From contig JAVZMA010000006.1 of assembly GCA_038883475.1 (NCBI GenBank), forward strand, positions 1 through 64,000: DNA of 64,000 nucleotides, written 5' to 3'. Positions 1-8,567 of the stretch are shown here, piece by piece. The DNA is from JAVZLH01 sp038883475 (GTDB lineage: Archaea > Thermoproteota > Bathyarchaeia > Bathyarchaeales > Bathycorpusculaceae). The notes beneath the pieces are model-generated. The model was not told the DNA's origin. It searched no databases and saw nothing but the letters and a program-made list of their open reading frames with translations. The position numbers and the translations under genes were made by a program. How positions within the stretch are numbered: the first letter of the stretch is position 1; each line of letters opens with the position of its first letter.

Positions 1-1
1 C

Positions 2-526
2 AACATAGAAAACAAATTAAAACTTTCGCAGAAGATATCCCGCATAATACTCTCAGCCTGCGGCGGTCCACACCAACCATCCACGAAACTTCCAAGAGCC
101 AAATCTAACATAAAAGTCAAAGCTGAAACGGTTCAAAAATGCGTGAACAACCTAAACTTTATAGCGGAAACTTTCAGAAAAACAGGCGGCGTACACGCAG
201 CAGCCCTATATAAAAGCGACGGAACACTTTTGGCGTTTGCTGAAGATGTCGGTCGCCACAACGCCGTAGACAAAGCCATAGGCATAGGCGCATTGTCAAA
301 GGTTAACTTTGCAGAATGCTTCCTCGCCATAAGTGGACGCTTAACAGGCGACATGGTTCTTAAGGCAGCAAAAGCGGGACTGCCAATAGTTGCCTCTTTA
401 TCTGCAGCCCTGGACTCTGGAATAGAAATAGCTAAGAACGCAAACATAACCCTAATTGGGTTTGTGCGCGGAAGACGCATGAATGTTTACACTACTCCAG
501 AAAGGGTTAGCTTAGAAAGCTCTTAA
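2..526 (+). CDS. fdhD: FdhD-family sulfurtransferase, 5' end cut by window
   Basis: The frame is open from base 2, so the gene starts before the window; the GTG at 143 is internal. FdhD passes sulfur from a cysteine desulfurase to the molybdenum or tungsten bis-MGD cofactor of formate dehydrogenase. Visible family blocks are DVGRHNAVDKAIG, a SGRLTGDMVLKAAKAGLPIVAS-like segment and the C-terminal IGFVRGRRMNVYT. The usual CGxCG cysteine pair appears here as SACGGPHQ, with only one cysteine, at codons near base 55. The gene converges on the PurM-fold gene with a 9-base gap. Assignment is firm; activity with one cysteine is uncertain. Confidence 0.9.
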   Translation, partial: NIENKLKLSQKISRIILSACGGPHQPSTKLPRAKSNIKVKAETVQKCVNNLNFIAETFRKTGGVHAAALYKSDGTLLAFAEDVGRHNAVDKAIGIGALSKVNFAECFLAISGRLTGDMVLKAAKAGLPIVASLSAALDSGIEIAKNANITLIGFVRGRRMNVYTTPERVSLESS

Positions 527-535
527 ATAATCTGT

Positions 536-1546
536 TTAAGCTGTCAGAGCTTTTCTTGCCATTATTTTTTCGTAAGGGTCTTCTGTTCTGCGTGGAAAAC
601 TTACTTCTTTTCCATTTTTTACAAGGATGCGCTGTTTGTTCTTCGTGAAAATTCCAAGAAAACTTGCTTCCACATCATTCTTGCGTAATTCTTCTTCAAC
701 CGTGTCCTTCGCATCTGGTCTAACGGCGGCTATAATGGTGCCTGTTGAAGACATAGCCAAGGTCTGCTCATCTGGTATGTTGAAGCATCTGCTTAGGATT
801 TGTGCCTCTTCATTTACTGGAATCTTCTCAAACTCTATCTTGAATCCAACTCCCGAAGCCTCAGTCATCTCGTTCAAGGCTGCGGTTAATCCGCCTTCAG
901 TGGCATCATGCATGGCGTGAACTCCTTCAATTTCTGAAAGCAACAAAGCCTCTTTAACGCAACTCTGCATGTGAACAAGTTCTGAAAGCCTCTTTGTTTT
1001 GGCGGTTCCTAAAAGTTTCTCGGCGAGTGGAGGATGCGTCAATGCAAAGTTTACAGCAATTTCTAGACCGACGGCTTTAGTGCATAGGATATAGTCTCCT
1101 GGTTTGGCGCCAGCTGGGGTTCTCAGCCTTTCCTTATCTACGGTGCCGTATGCTGTGCAGACTCCGACAAGCGTCAACAAACCCTCGTAAGTTCCAGTGT
1201 GCCCAGTTACAACAGCCATTTTAAGTTCATCTGCCGCCTCACAAACTTGCTCCATAACCTCATAGAAAGTTTCCAATTTCGTTGAAGGTGGACCCAAGAG
1301 GTTTACTGTGCAAAATTGCGGCTTTGCACCAAACAATGCCACATCAGAGGCTGCGTAATGGATTAGGAGCCATCCAAACCATTTTTGCGGTACACCAATA
1401 CATGGGTCGGTTGAAACGACAAGATATTTGCCGTTGACAAGATGTACTCCGGAGTCAAAGCCCGGCATAGGTGGCACAACAACTCGTGAATCTTTCCTTA
1501 CGCATTTTAGAAGTTTTTTGAGCTCTTCCGTTGCGAGTTTTCCCAT
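536..1546 (-). CDS. AIR synthase (PurM/HypE/ThiL) superfamily protein
   Basis: A 336-residue protein of the PurM superfamily, whose members (PurM, SelD, HypE, ThiL) use ATP to phosphorylate or activate a substrate. Family features are LVVSTDPCIGVPQKWFG, the HYAASDVALFGAKP block, GHTGTYEGL and HDATEGGLTAALNE. It lacks the C-terminal cysteine motif of true HypE, so it should not be called HypE. It is the last gene of a minus-strand run, 20 bases after the KaiC-like gene, which lies 16 bases after thiT behind a TPP riboswitch. That context makes a thiamine-phosphate kinase-like role conceivable, but the sequence alone does not show it. Confidence 0.8.
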   Translation of the reverse strand: MGKLATEELKKLLKCVRKDSRVVVPPMPGFDSGVHLVNGKYLVVSTDPCIGVPQKWFGWLLIHYAASDVALFGAKPQFCTVNLLGPPSTKLETFYEVMEQVCEAADELKMAVVTGHTGTYEGLLTLVGVCTAYGTVDKERLRTPAGAKPGDYILCTKAVGLEIAVNFALTHPPLAEKLLGTAKTKRLSELVHMQSCVKEALLLSEIEGVHAMHDATEGGLTAALNEMTEASGVGFKIEFEKIPVNEEAQILSRCFNIPDEQTLAMSSTGTIIAAVRPDAKDTVEEELRKNDVEASFLGIFTKNKQRILVKNGKEVSFPRRTEDPYEKIMARKALTA

Positions 1547-1566
1547 TTTTTATGCATAACCTACAT

Positions 1567-2280
1567 CTATTTTTTCCTTATCAGTTCGATGCCCTTACTT
1601 GTTATCTTAAAGGGAATCCACTCAAGCGGGTGTTCGCACCCCTCCATCTTAACTATCCTTAATTCTCTTCTACATTTTTCCTCGTTGAATCTGAAAAGGA
1701 AAATGTTGTGAGCCTTGTTTAGGTCAAGGTCTGTAGCCCGCTGCGTCGCCAGGTCCTTTTGTGTCGCCGCTGTCATTATGTCAACGTTAACGATGTTGTC
1801 ATAGTGGCACCAGTTAATAGTCCAATCCTCAACGGGCTCCATATACTTCAAATCATACAAAGAAAACAGTTGCTCACTGAAGTCTCCAGCAGCAAACCGC
1901 GTAACTTTGTTCTCTGAAATTAACTTATCAATACGTTTCATCTCCTCAAAATCTTCTAGGCTGAAATAGATGACCCGCGGGTCCTTTGGGTACGGTTCAA
2001 AATGTGGAAAGGCTTGTATGGCTATGAACTTGCCCCTTTCAATGTAGGGTTCAATGTCCCAACCGAAAGACTTAAAGTAAGCGATTAGACGGGGAAACGG
2101 TTTATCCATAACGTCATATGCGACAGTCTCTCCCTGGCAAAGCCCTTGCCAAAGAAACTGCATAGCAAAGACCGTTTTCCCAGTTCCAGGCGGTCCATAA
2201 AGGATGTTTCGCGAACCAGACTCGATACCACCACCTATCAAATCGTCAAAGCCCTTAATTCCAGTCTTCAATTTGACCAT
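1567..2280 (-). CDS. KaiC-like RecA-superfamily ATPase
   Basis: A 237-residue single-domain ATPase of the archaeal KaiC/RadA-like group. It opens with KLKTGIKGFDDLIGGGIESGS followed by the Walker A motif GPPGTGKT at about residues 30-37, the usual KaiC-family start. Later parts (MDKPFPRLIAYFKSFGWDIE; FRFNEEKCRRELRIVKMEG) fit the KaiC fold; the latter resembles the conserved REL.I.KM.G segment near the C-terminus. It has one domain, unlike cyanobacterial KaiC with two. It sits between thiT and the PurM-fold gene in an apparent operon. The function is unknown; such proteins often act as signalling ATPases. Confidence 0.8.
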   Translation of the reverse strand: MVKLKTGIKGFDDLIGGGIESGSRNILYGPPGTGKTVFAMQFLWQGLCQGETVAYDVMDKPFPRLIAYFKSFGWDIEPYIERGKFIAIQAFPHFEPYPKDPRVIYFSLEDFEEMKRIDKLISENKVTRFAAGDFSEQLFSLYDLKYMEPVEDWTINWCHYDNIVNVDIMTAATQKDLATQRATDLDLNKAHNIFLFRFNEEKCRRELRIVKMEGCEHPLEWIPFKITSKGIELIRKK

Positions 2281-2296
2281 GCGGCTTTCCCGACGC

Positions 2297-2830
2297 CTAT
2301 AGGTTGAAGTTCAAAACGTTTTTCTTTGAAAGAATATATATTATGACTGCGCTTACGATGAACTCTGGAAGGAGATAGCTTCCATTATACGCCACTGAGT
2401 AAGTTACTGGATCCATATTCCAATATTCGGCGTACATGTAAAAAAAGAAGACACCCGAAATAAAGTGCGAGATGAAACGCCCAAGCATTCCTACACCAAC
2501 GCCTACCAATGGACGTTTTTTGAAAAATCCTGCAAGTCCAAGCGCCCCAAAGGCAATTGGATAATCCAATAGTATTTGCACTGGGTTATACAAATATGGT
2601 TCAATTATCATTACCACAAGCCCCAGCACCATGCCCGCATAAGTTCCGATCACAGGACCCCTACGTAGTGAAAGCCAAAGTATGGGAACCATTCCTGCTA
2701 GAGTCACCGAGCCTCCATATGGCAGTTGATACAATTTTATGCTATTTAATGCTGCTGACAAAGCTATGAAAACAATTGTCTCGGCAAATATTTTGGTTTG
2801 AAATCTAATTTCTAAAGTTGCTTCTTTCAC
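2297..2830 (-). CDS. thiT: ThiT-type thiamine transporter (ECF S component)
   Basis: A membrane protein of about 177 residues with roughly six hydrophobic segments. It matches the thiamine-binding S component ThiT through LPYGGSVTLAGMVPILWLSLRRGP and the C-terminal Y.GSYLLPEFIVSAVI segment. It should bind thiamine and work with an ECF energizing module, which is not in the window. An ATG at 2851 is in frame but lies inside the TPP aptamer (the conserved TAATGC), so I reject it. The better start is the GTG at 2828-2830, seven bases after a GGAGGG (2838-2843) formed by the aptamer's own 3' end. First gene of a run with the KaiC-like and PurM-fold genes. Confidence 0.88.
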   Translation of the reverse strand: MKEATLEIRFQTKIFAETIVFIALSAALNSIKLYQLPYGGSVTLAGMVPILWLSLRRGPVIGTYAGMVLGLVVMIIEPYLYNPVQILLDYPIAFGALGLAGFFKKRPLVGVGVGMLGRFISHFISGVFFFYMYAEYWNMDPVTYSVAYNGSYLLPEFIVSAVIIYILSKKNVLNFNL

Positions 2831-2836
2831 AGTTTT

Positions 2837-2930
2837 TCCCTCCGCCAGCATTACCTGGATCAGGTTCTAAGGGTCGACGACGCTCAGTCGTCCTCTCAGC
2901 CGGGTCACCGCCCAGCTCCCCTAAACCTTG
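2837..2930 (-). promoter_or_regulatory. TPP riboswitch (THI element)
   Basis: On the minus strand the segment contains the conserved THI-box blocks in order: GGGGAGCTGGGCGGTGACC, the CTGAGA core, a variable GACGACTGAGCGTCGTC stem, ACCCTTAGAACCTGATC, and finally CAGGTAATGCTGGCGGAGGG. It lies directly upstream of thiT, the expected target. The closing GGAGGG doubles as the ribosome binding site for the thiT GTG start, so control of translation by occlusion is likely. Exact ends are approximate. Confidence 0.95.
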
Positions 2931-3037
2931 TTGAAAGCAATGTTGTTTGGTTGTAGAAAAGCTTTTCGGGTTTAACTCCAAAATTATCGTTCTTTTTCCA
3001 TGGTCAAAAGAGGATTTTCACGTTTTCTTTAGAGGGT

Positions 3038-3856
3038 TTAATGTGGCATCAGCTTTTTTATTTCCTCGAGGATTTTTGGCATGGCTTGACCGGTTTTTGC
3101 TTGGATTAAGTAGTCTGATATTCCTTCTTCAGTTAGAGGGGTTGGTTCATCGTTCACTTCGATTATGACTACTGGAACGTATTTTCCTTCTTTTTTAACC
3201 ACTTTTTGCCTAGCTATTCTTGGCAGTTCGGCAAAAGGATATACCACGGCTGAAGTTCCACAGATAAGCATTAGGTCGCATTTTTCTACTTCTTCAAGTG
3301 ACCGTGTTAGAACGTCTCTTGGAATTGGTTCTCGAAAATAAACCACATCATACTTTAGTGCGCACTTGCAAATTGGACAGAGAGGAGGCAGCTTTCCTTC
3401 TTTTCTTAATTTCTCTAAGTCGAATTCTTTAGAATCAAATCTGCTTCCGCAGTTCAAACATCTTAATTTAAAAGCGTTTCCATGATACTCTAAAACGTTC
3501 TTGCTTCCTGCCTTCTGGTGGAGATTGTCAATGTTTTGAGTGATTATACACTTTATGATTCCCATTCTTTCCAATTCAGCCAATGCATAATGACACGGGT
3601 TGGGCTGCGCCTTCGCCAAATCCCCTAACAAAGAGGAACCGCTTAACCTTTCCTCCCAATATTCCTTAGGATTCGCCAAAAACTTATAATAGGTTTGATA
3701 AGCCCTTCTCTCTGCCTCAGGATTCAAAGTCCAAATTCCCGACGGCCCCCTAAAGTCTGGAATCCCTGATTCTGTGGAAACTCCTGCTCCGGTGAGGGCT
3801 ATGGCGTATTCTGAGTTCACCAAGTCTTTGGCTGCTCTCTTAATTAGCTCTTCCAT
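3038..3856 (-). CDS. SIR2-family NAD-dependent protein deacylase
   Basis: A 272-residue sirtuin that removes acyl groups from lysines using NAD+. Visible motifs are ALTGAGVSTESGIPDFRGPSG for NAD binding, TQNIDNLHQKAG, the catalytic histidine in LEYHGNAF, and a zinc site of CLNCG and CPICKC pairs. Length and motif order match class U/III sirtuins. In archaea the known target is the chromatin protein Alba, though Alba is not in this window. The ATG at 3856 starts the protein just before the Rossmann motif, and the gene stands alone, diverging from valS. Confidence 0.92.
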   Translation of the reverse strand: MEELIKRAAKDLVNSEYAIALTGAGVSTESGIPDFRGPSGIWTLNPEAERRAYQTYYKFLANPKEYWEERLSGSSLLGDLAKAQPNPCHYALAELERMGIIKCIITQNIDNLHQKAGSKNVLEYHGNAFKLRCLNCGSRFDSKEFDLEKLRKEGKLPPLCPICKCALKYDVVYFREPIPRDVLTRSLEEVEKCDLMLICGTSAVVYPFAELPRIARQKVVKKEGKYVPVVIIEVNDEPTPLTEEGISDYLIQAKTGQAMPKILEEIKKLMPH

Positions 3857-4047
3857 GATAGGAAAATTAAAGACTTGAGTTCATTATAAGCGATTTGCTT
3901 TCAGAATGCCTTTTGACGCCTTCGCCTATTTCTCTGGACATGGTGTTTATGGATTAGAAACTTGTTGCTCTGCCAAAGGTTACAGAAGGCTTTTTTAGTC
4001 GTGTCTTTATTTTTCCTAGATTCAGAGCATGTTCAGGATGTTGCGTT

Positions 4048-6504
4048 ATGAAGCCTTTGCCTAAGGAATTTGATGTTATAGCCATTGAACGTAAGTGGCA
4101 GAAGCTTTGGGAAGAGATGGGCGTTTACCGCTTTGACTGGAAGGACCACAAGCGTCCAACTTTCAGCATTGACACGCCTCCGCCTTATCCTTCAGGCGAG
4201 TTCCACATGGGAAACGTCCTCAACTGGACATATTTTGACATTGTTGCCCGCTACAAGCGAATGAAGGGCTTTAATGTTTATTTTCCGCAGGGCTGGGACT
4301 GCCACGGGTTGGGCATTGAGGTGCAGGTTGAAAGGGAACATAACATTAAGAAGAGGGATGTTCCGCCGGACAAGTTCAGAAAGTTATGCGAGAAGCTTGT
4401 TGAAAAATACATTACCATGATGAAGGAAGGCGTAGTACGCTTAGGCTGCAGCGTTGACTGGACAACCGAATATCGCACTATGAACCCTGATTATTGGAGG
4501 CGCACGCAACTGAGCTTCATAATCCTATATAATAAAGGCTTCATGTACCGAGGCAAGCATCCAGTCAATTGGTGTCCCCGCTGCGAAACAGCGATTGCAG
4601 ACGCTGAAGTGGATTACGAGGAGAGGGAAGGCACGCTTCACTACATCAAGTTTCCTTTAGAAGGAAGCAGCGAACATTTACTCATAGCCACAACACGCCC
4701 AGAATTCATACCAGCATGCGTTGCCGTGGCAATAAACCCTGCAGACGATAGATTCAGCAAATACATTGGCAGAAAAATAAAAGTTCCACTTGTCAACCGA
4801 GCGGTTGAAATAATTCCAGACGAGGGCGTCGATCCTTCTTTCGGAACAGGCGTGGTAATGATATGCACCTACGGCGACAAGGAAGACGTGAAAACCGTGA
4901 TTAGGCATAAGCTTCCAGTGATAGCGCTTTTAACCGAAGACGGCAAAATAACCCGTGACGGCGGAAAATACGCTGGCTTAACCATAGAAGAAGCAAAGAA
5001 AGCCATAGTGGAAGATTTGAAGTCTGCGGGGCTGCTGGAGAAAACTGAAAAAATTAGCCAAGAGATAGGCGTCTGCGACAGATGCGAAACACCCATTGAA
5101 ATTCTTGAACTTCCTCAATGGTTTATGAAAACCAGGATTCTAACAGACAAAGTTGAAAAAGCAGCCAACGAAATTATTTGGTATCCGGAGCACATGAAAA
5201 CTCGTCTAATAGACTGGGCGCGCTCCCTAGACTGGGACTGGGTGATAAGCCGTCAACGCGTTTTCGGAACACCCATACCCGTATGGTATTGTAAAAAATG
5301 CGGCGAAACAATAGTAGCCAAAGAAGAATGGGTTCCAATAGACCCAAAACTGGAAAAACCAAAGATAAGCGAATGTCCGAAATGCGGCGGCAAAGAATTC
5401 GTTCCGGAAAGGGACGTTTTTGACACGTGGATGGACTCATCTATATCGTGCGCGGTGCATGCTGGATGGCCTGACAGAAAGGACTGGAGGAGGCTTTTTC
5501 CAGCGGATTTGCATCCTTCTGGAGTTGACATAATTAGGACGTGGGCTTACTATCTGGTGGTTAGGCACCTAGCATTGTTTGATGAGAAACCATTCAAAAG
5601 CTGCCTCATAAACGGCATGGTTCTGGGCTCAGACGGTAGAAAAATGAGTAAATCGCTAAAAAATTACGTTGCAGCTCCAGAAGTGCTGGACAAGTATGGA
5701 ACAGACGCGGCTAGGCAATGGGCTGCGGCTGGCGGCGCCACAGGCTCAGACATTCCGTTTCGCTGGCCTGATGTTGAGTATGGGCGAAGGTTTTTGACTA
5801 AACTTTGGAATGCTGCTAAATTTGTTGGGGCTCAACTGAAAGATTTTAAGGTGGGCGAAAAAGGCGAGTTGCAGCTTTTGGATAAGTGGATTTTGGCTAA
5901 AGCGGAGAAGGTGACGCAGAAAGTTACAGAAGCCTTGGAAAAATGTCAGTTTAACATTGCAGTGGAAGAAGTGCGCAATTTTGCTTGGCACATTTTCTGC
6001 GACCAATATATTGAGGCTGTTAAAGATAGGCTTTACAAGCCAGAAGTTTACGGAAAAGAAAAACGGAAAGCAGCCCAGTTCACCCTTTACACTGTTCTCT
6101 ACAGAATACTGCAGTTGTTGGCTCCGATAACGCCGCACATAACAGAGGAAATTTATCAAAACCTTTACGCTGATGCTGTTGGACAAAAAAGTTTACAACT
6201 AACAGCTTGGCCAAAGCCAGAAGCGGAAAGGATTGATGAGGCGGCTGAGCGGGATGGAGACTTGGTTGTGGCTGTGATAAATGAGGTTAGGCGTGAGAAG
6301 GCGGAGAAACGGAAACCATTAAACGCCGTAATTAAGAAGTTGAGGATTTACGCTGGCAAGAGCAAGTATGCAAACATAATAAGCGAAAACAAAGAGGACA
6401 TAATTGGAACATGCAAAATAGCAATGTTGGAAATTCTTTCAGAGAAGGGCAAAGGCAGGCAAGTTCAAAACTTTCCAGAAATATGCTTCATCAGCGAATA
6501 CTAA
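4048..6504 (+). CDS. valS: Valyl-tRNA synthetase
   Basis: An 818-residue class I aminoacyl-tRNA synthetase that charges tRNA-Val. The HIGH motif appears as HMGN in TPPPYPSGEFHMGNVLNW, followed by GWDCHGL; the editing domain (IATTRPEFIPACVAVAINP) lies in the middle. The KMSKS motif is GRKMSKSLKNY at about residue 535, with FRWPDVEYGRRFLTKLWNA and an anticodon-binding region (LDKWILAKAEKV, FCDQYIEAVKDRLY) after it. Paired cysteines around 170-180, 350 and 415-435 suggest zinc binding. It stops 4 bases before the convergent aminotransferase. Valine specificity is inferred from the ValRS-like layout. Confidence 0.92.
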   Translation: MKPLPKEFDVIAIERKWQKLWEEMGVYRFDWKDHKRPTFSIDTPPPYPSGEFHMGNVLNWTYFDIVARYKRMKGFNVYFPQGWDCHGLGIEVQVEREHNIKKRDVPPDKFRKLCEKLVEKYITMMKEGVVRLGCSVDWTTEYRTMNPDYWRRTQLSFIILYNKGFMYRGKHPVNWCPRCETAIADAEVDYEEREGTLHYIKFPLEGSSEHLLIATTRPEFIPACVAVAINPADDRFSKYIGRKIKVPLVNRAVEIIPDEGVDPSFGTGVVMICTYGDKEDVKTVIRHKLPVIALLTEDGKITRDGGKYAGLTIEEAKKAIVEDLKSAGLLEKTEKISQEIGVCDRCETPIEILELPQWFMKTRILTDKVEKAANEIIWYPEHMKTRLIDWARSLDWDWVISRQRVFGTPIPVWYCKKCGETIVAKEEWVPIDPKLEKPKISECPKCGGKEFVPERDVFDTWMDSSISCAVHAGWPDRKDWRRLFPADLHPSGVDIIRTWAYYLVVRHLALFDEKPFKSCLINGMVLGSDGRKMSKSLKNYVAAPEVLDKYGTDAARQWAAAGGATGSDIPFRWPDVEYGRRFLTKLWNAAKFVGAQLKDFKVGEKGELQLLDKWILAKAEKVTQKVTEALEKCQFNIAVEEVRNFAWHIFCDQYIEAVKDRLYKPEVYGKEKRKAAQFTLYTVLYRILQLLAPITPHITEEIYQNLYADAVGQKSLQLTAWPKPEAERIDEAAERDGDLVVAVINEVRREKAEKRKPLNAVIKKLRIYAGKSKYANIISENKEDIIGTCKIAMLEILSEKGKGRQVQNFPEICFISEY

Positions 6505-6508
6505 CTTA

Positions 6509-7654
6509 TTACGTGTTTGCTATGCTCTTTCTAACTTCTTCTACAAACTTGTCAATTTCCTCTTCTGTGTTGTAGAAGTGCGGTGAAACCCTTATTCCAT
6601 GCGCCCTCGCCGAGACAATTATGCCCTTTTCCGCAAGCCTCCTCGCTGTTTCTTGCGGCTTGTCTATTTTGAAGTTGACTATGCCGCTGCGAAATGGCTT
6701 CTCCTCTGGTGTTTGAAGTTCCAATCCTAAGCCCTTAACAGCCTCTATAAGATGGTCTGTGAGGTTAATAATTCTCCTTTCAACGTTTTCTATACCGAAA
6801 TTTAACAGCATTTTTAATGCTTCTTTTGCGCCTACAAAGCTTATGAAACTTGGCGAGCCTACTTCGAAACGGCTTGCGGTATCTGCAAGCTTTAAACTCC
6901 AAATGTCCCAAAAATCTATGGTGTCAAAAATTTCTTGTTTAACGCTTGCCCAACCAACGAAAGGCGGCTCAAACTTTTCGATAAGCTCCTCTTTAACATA
7001 CAAGTAGCCTGCTCCCGACGGGCTTAGAAGCCACTTGTAACACGCTGTTGCTAAGAAGTCCACATCGTCTTTTTTCACGTCTATCGGTATGGCGCCAGCT
7101 GACTGTATGGCGTCCACGATGAGGCAGGCTCCATGTTCATGGGCTATTTCGCTTAAAGCCTTCAAATCATTGCGGAAACCATTGGCATACTCGACGTGGC
7201 TCACTGCAACAGCCACCGTCTTATCATTCACAGCCTTTTCCATGTCTTCCAGCAATATTTTTCCATTGACATTTTTCACGTAATGAACTTTTGCGCCTAA
7301 GCCTTTACGCAACCAAGGATAAACCACAGAGGGATACTCCAAATCTGTTGTAACCACCTTTGCGCCATGCGGATAAGCGAGGACGTTGGCGGCGATGTTT
7401 AAGCCCATTGAAGTATTTTCTATTAGGGCTATCTCCTCTGTTTTCGCTTTGATTAGCCTTGCAAACAAAGGTTTTCCATAATCGTCCCATTCGCTTGAAG
7501 TTTCCCAAAAATTAGAAGACTCATAAACGTGCTTGTTAATTGCGTCGGCGACAGGCTTTGGAAGCGGAGAATGCGCTGCATGGTTCAAAAACACTTTATT
7601 CCATGTTATAGGAAACTGTTCCCGAATTTTATCAAGGTCTTCCATTTCAGACAA
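6509..7654 (-). CDS. Class V (cysteine desulfurase-like) aminotransferase
   Basis: A 381-residue PLP enzyme of fold type I. The PLP lysine sits in TACYKWLLSPSGAGYLYV, preceded by the cofactor aspartate in LIVDAIQSAGAIPIDV; TDLEYPSVVYPWL and SHVEYANGFRNDL are typical of the isopenicillin-N epimerase-like and SufS/CsdA-like branches. The C-terminal VSARAHGIRVSPHFYNTEEEID matches the family's substrate arginine region. I do not see the conserved cysteine loop of a cysteine desulfurase, so sulfur transfer should not be assumed. Substrate unknown. It converges on valS. Confidence 0.85.
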   Translation of the reverse strand: MSEMEDLDKIREQFPITWNKVFLNHAAHSPLPKPVADAINKHVYESSNFWETSSEWDDYGKPLFARLIKAKTEEIALIENTSMGLNIAANVLAYPHGAKVVTTDLEYPSVVYPWLRKGLGAKVHYVKNVNGKILLEDMEKAVNDKTVAVAVSHVEYANGFRNDLKALSEIAHEHGACLIVDAIQSAGAIPIDVKKDDVDFLATACYKWLLSPSGAGYLYVKEELIEKFEPPFVGWASVKQEIFDTIDFWDIWSLKLADTASRFEVGSPSFISFVGAKEALKMLLNFGIENVERRIINLTDHLIEAVKGLGLELQTPEEKPFRSGIVNFKIDKPQETARRLAEKGIIVSARAHGIRVSPHFYNTEEEIDKFVEEVRKSIANT

Positions 7655-7719
7655 GCCTTCGTTATCACGCGGTAACTTAAATTAGTACCCTCAGTTATTA
7701 AACATCTTGGGTGTGCTGA

Positions 7720-8064
7720 ATGAGCGAAGTAATTGTAGTTACAACTCCAGATTTGCCAGGATACGAAATCGTTAAGGTTTTGGGTCCAGTTCACGGCTTA
7801 ACCGTCAGAACAAGAGGGGTTGGCGGAAAAATAGTTGCTGGCATTGAAGGAATTTTCGGAGGAGAAGTAACCGCTTACACTTCAGAATGCGAAAAGGCTA
7901 GGCAAGAGTCTCTAAGGAGGCTCATTGAAAACGCGAGAAAGATGGGCGCTAATGCTGTTATCGGCGCGGACTTCGAGACAAGCGACATACTTCAAGGGAC
8001 AGCCACAGTCTTCGCAGCCTACGGAACAGCAGTCATAGCAAAACCAAAAGAGACAAAATTGTAG
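7720..8064 (+). CDS. YbjQ/UPF0145 family protein
   Basis: A 114-residue protein of the YbjQ (DUF74, putative heavy-metal-binding) family, which forms small homo-oligomers of unknown role. Typical segments are VTTPDLPGYEIVKVLGPVHGLTVR near the start and ARKMGANAVIGADFETSDI followed by AAYGTAVIA at the end. It diverges from the aminotransferase, with 65 bases between the two starts. A TATA-like AAATTAGTACC stretch near 7677-7687 may lie in the shared promoter region, but I cannot assign it to a strand. Family assignment is good; function is not known. Confidence 0.85.
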   Translation: MSEVIVVTTPDLPGYEIVKVLGPVHGLTVRTRGVGGKIVAGIEGIFGGEVTAYTSECEKARQESLRRLIENARKMGANAVIGADFETSDILQGTATVFAAYGTAVIAKPKETKL

Positions 8065-8111
8065 TGCAACAAAACTAGGCACGCTCAGAATTTTTAGAGA
8101 TGTTTGATTAT

Positions 8112-8567
8112 TTACTTGTAGTCTTTTAGGAATAAAATCTGATATTCCTTCTTTAAACCATCCATGTTCTTTATCATTTCTTTTTCTGGTTTTTTAAACA
8201 GAGCTTTGCAATTACAGATTTTGGATGCAGCTAAAACGTAACAGTCTGTCAAAGCGAGACCATGATTCAATTTTGCTTTGCCAACCTCAACAGCCAATTC
8301 CATGTTTTCACTTGGAATCATGGTTGTTGGCAGTCTACATAACCATTCAATAAACTTTGAAGCTACAAGTTGCGGATTCTCCATTCTGAGCCTCTGATAA
8401 AGTCTAGCAGCCACATAATATGTTTCCGCCAAAATTGGATGAGGTAATATACTTTCTAACTTACCAGTCAACAACGCGGAGAAAACGGCTTCCGCTTGTT
8501 CGTGAAATTCTCCTTTAAGGTTCATGTACTCTATTATAACACTTGTATCCATCGCAACCCTATTCAA
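8112..8567 (-). CDS. PIN-domain protein, probable VapC-type toxin
   Basis: A protein of about 151 residues with PIN-domain acidic residues: the start MDTSVIIEYM supplies the first aspartate and a middle glutamate (LAETYYVAARL), and LNHGLALTDCYVLAASKICNCKALF carries the later aspartate. PIN proteins of this kind are Mg2+-dependent RNases. The frame opens at a TTG at 8567 that overlaps the AbrB gene by 8 bases; an ATG at codon 6 (8552) gives a more usual VapC start and a 7-base gap. The partner upstream is an AbrB-type protein, the normal VapBC layout. Confidence 0.82.
   Translation of the reverse strand: MNRVAMDTSVIIEYMNLKGEFHEQAEAVFSALLTGKLESILPHPILAETYYVAARLYQRLRMENPQLVASKFIEWLCRLPTTMIPSENMELAVEVGKAKLNHGLALTDCYVLAASKICNCKALFKKPEKEMIKNMDGLKKEYQILFLKDYK

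Noticed and set aside
536..1546. Calling the PurM-fold protein HypE
   Set aside because: The C-terminal cysteine motif needed for carbamoyl transfer is missing.
2831..2851. Seven extra N-terminal codons of ThiT from an upstream ATG
   Set aside because: They lie inside the TPP aptamer and have no ribosome site; the GTG at 2830 is better placed.
6509..7654. Calling the class V aminotransferase a cysteine desulfurase
   Set aside because: I do not see the conserved catalytic cysteine loop.
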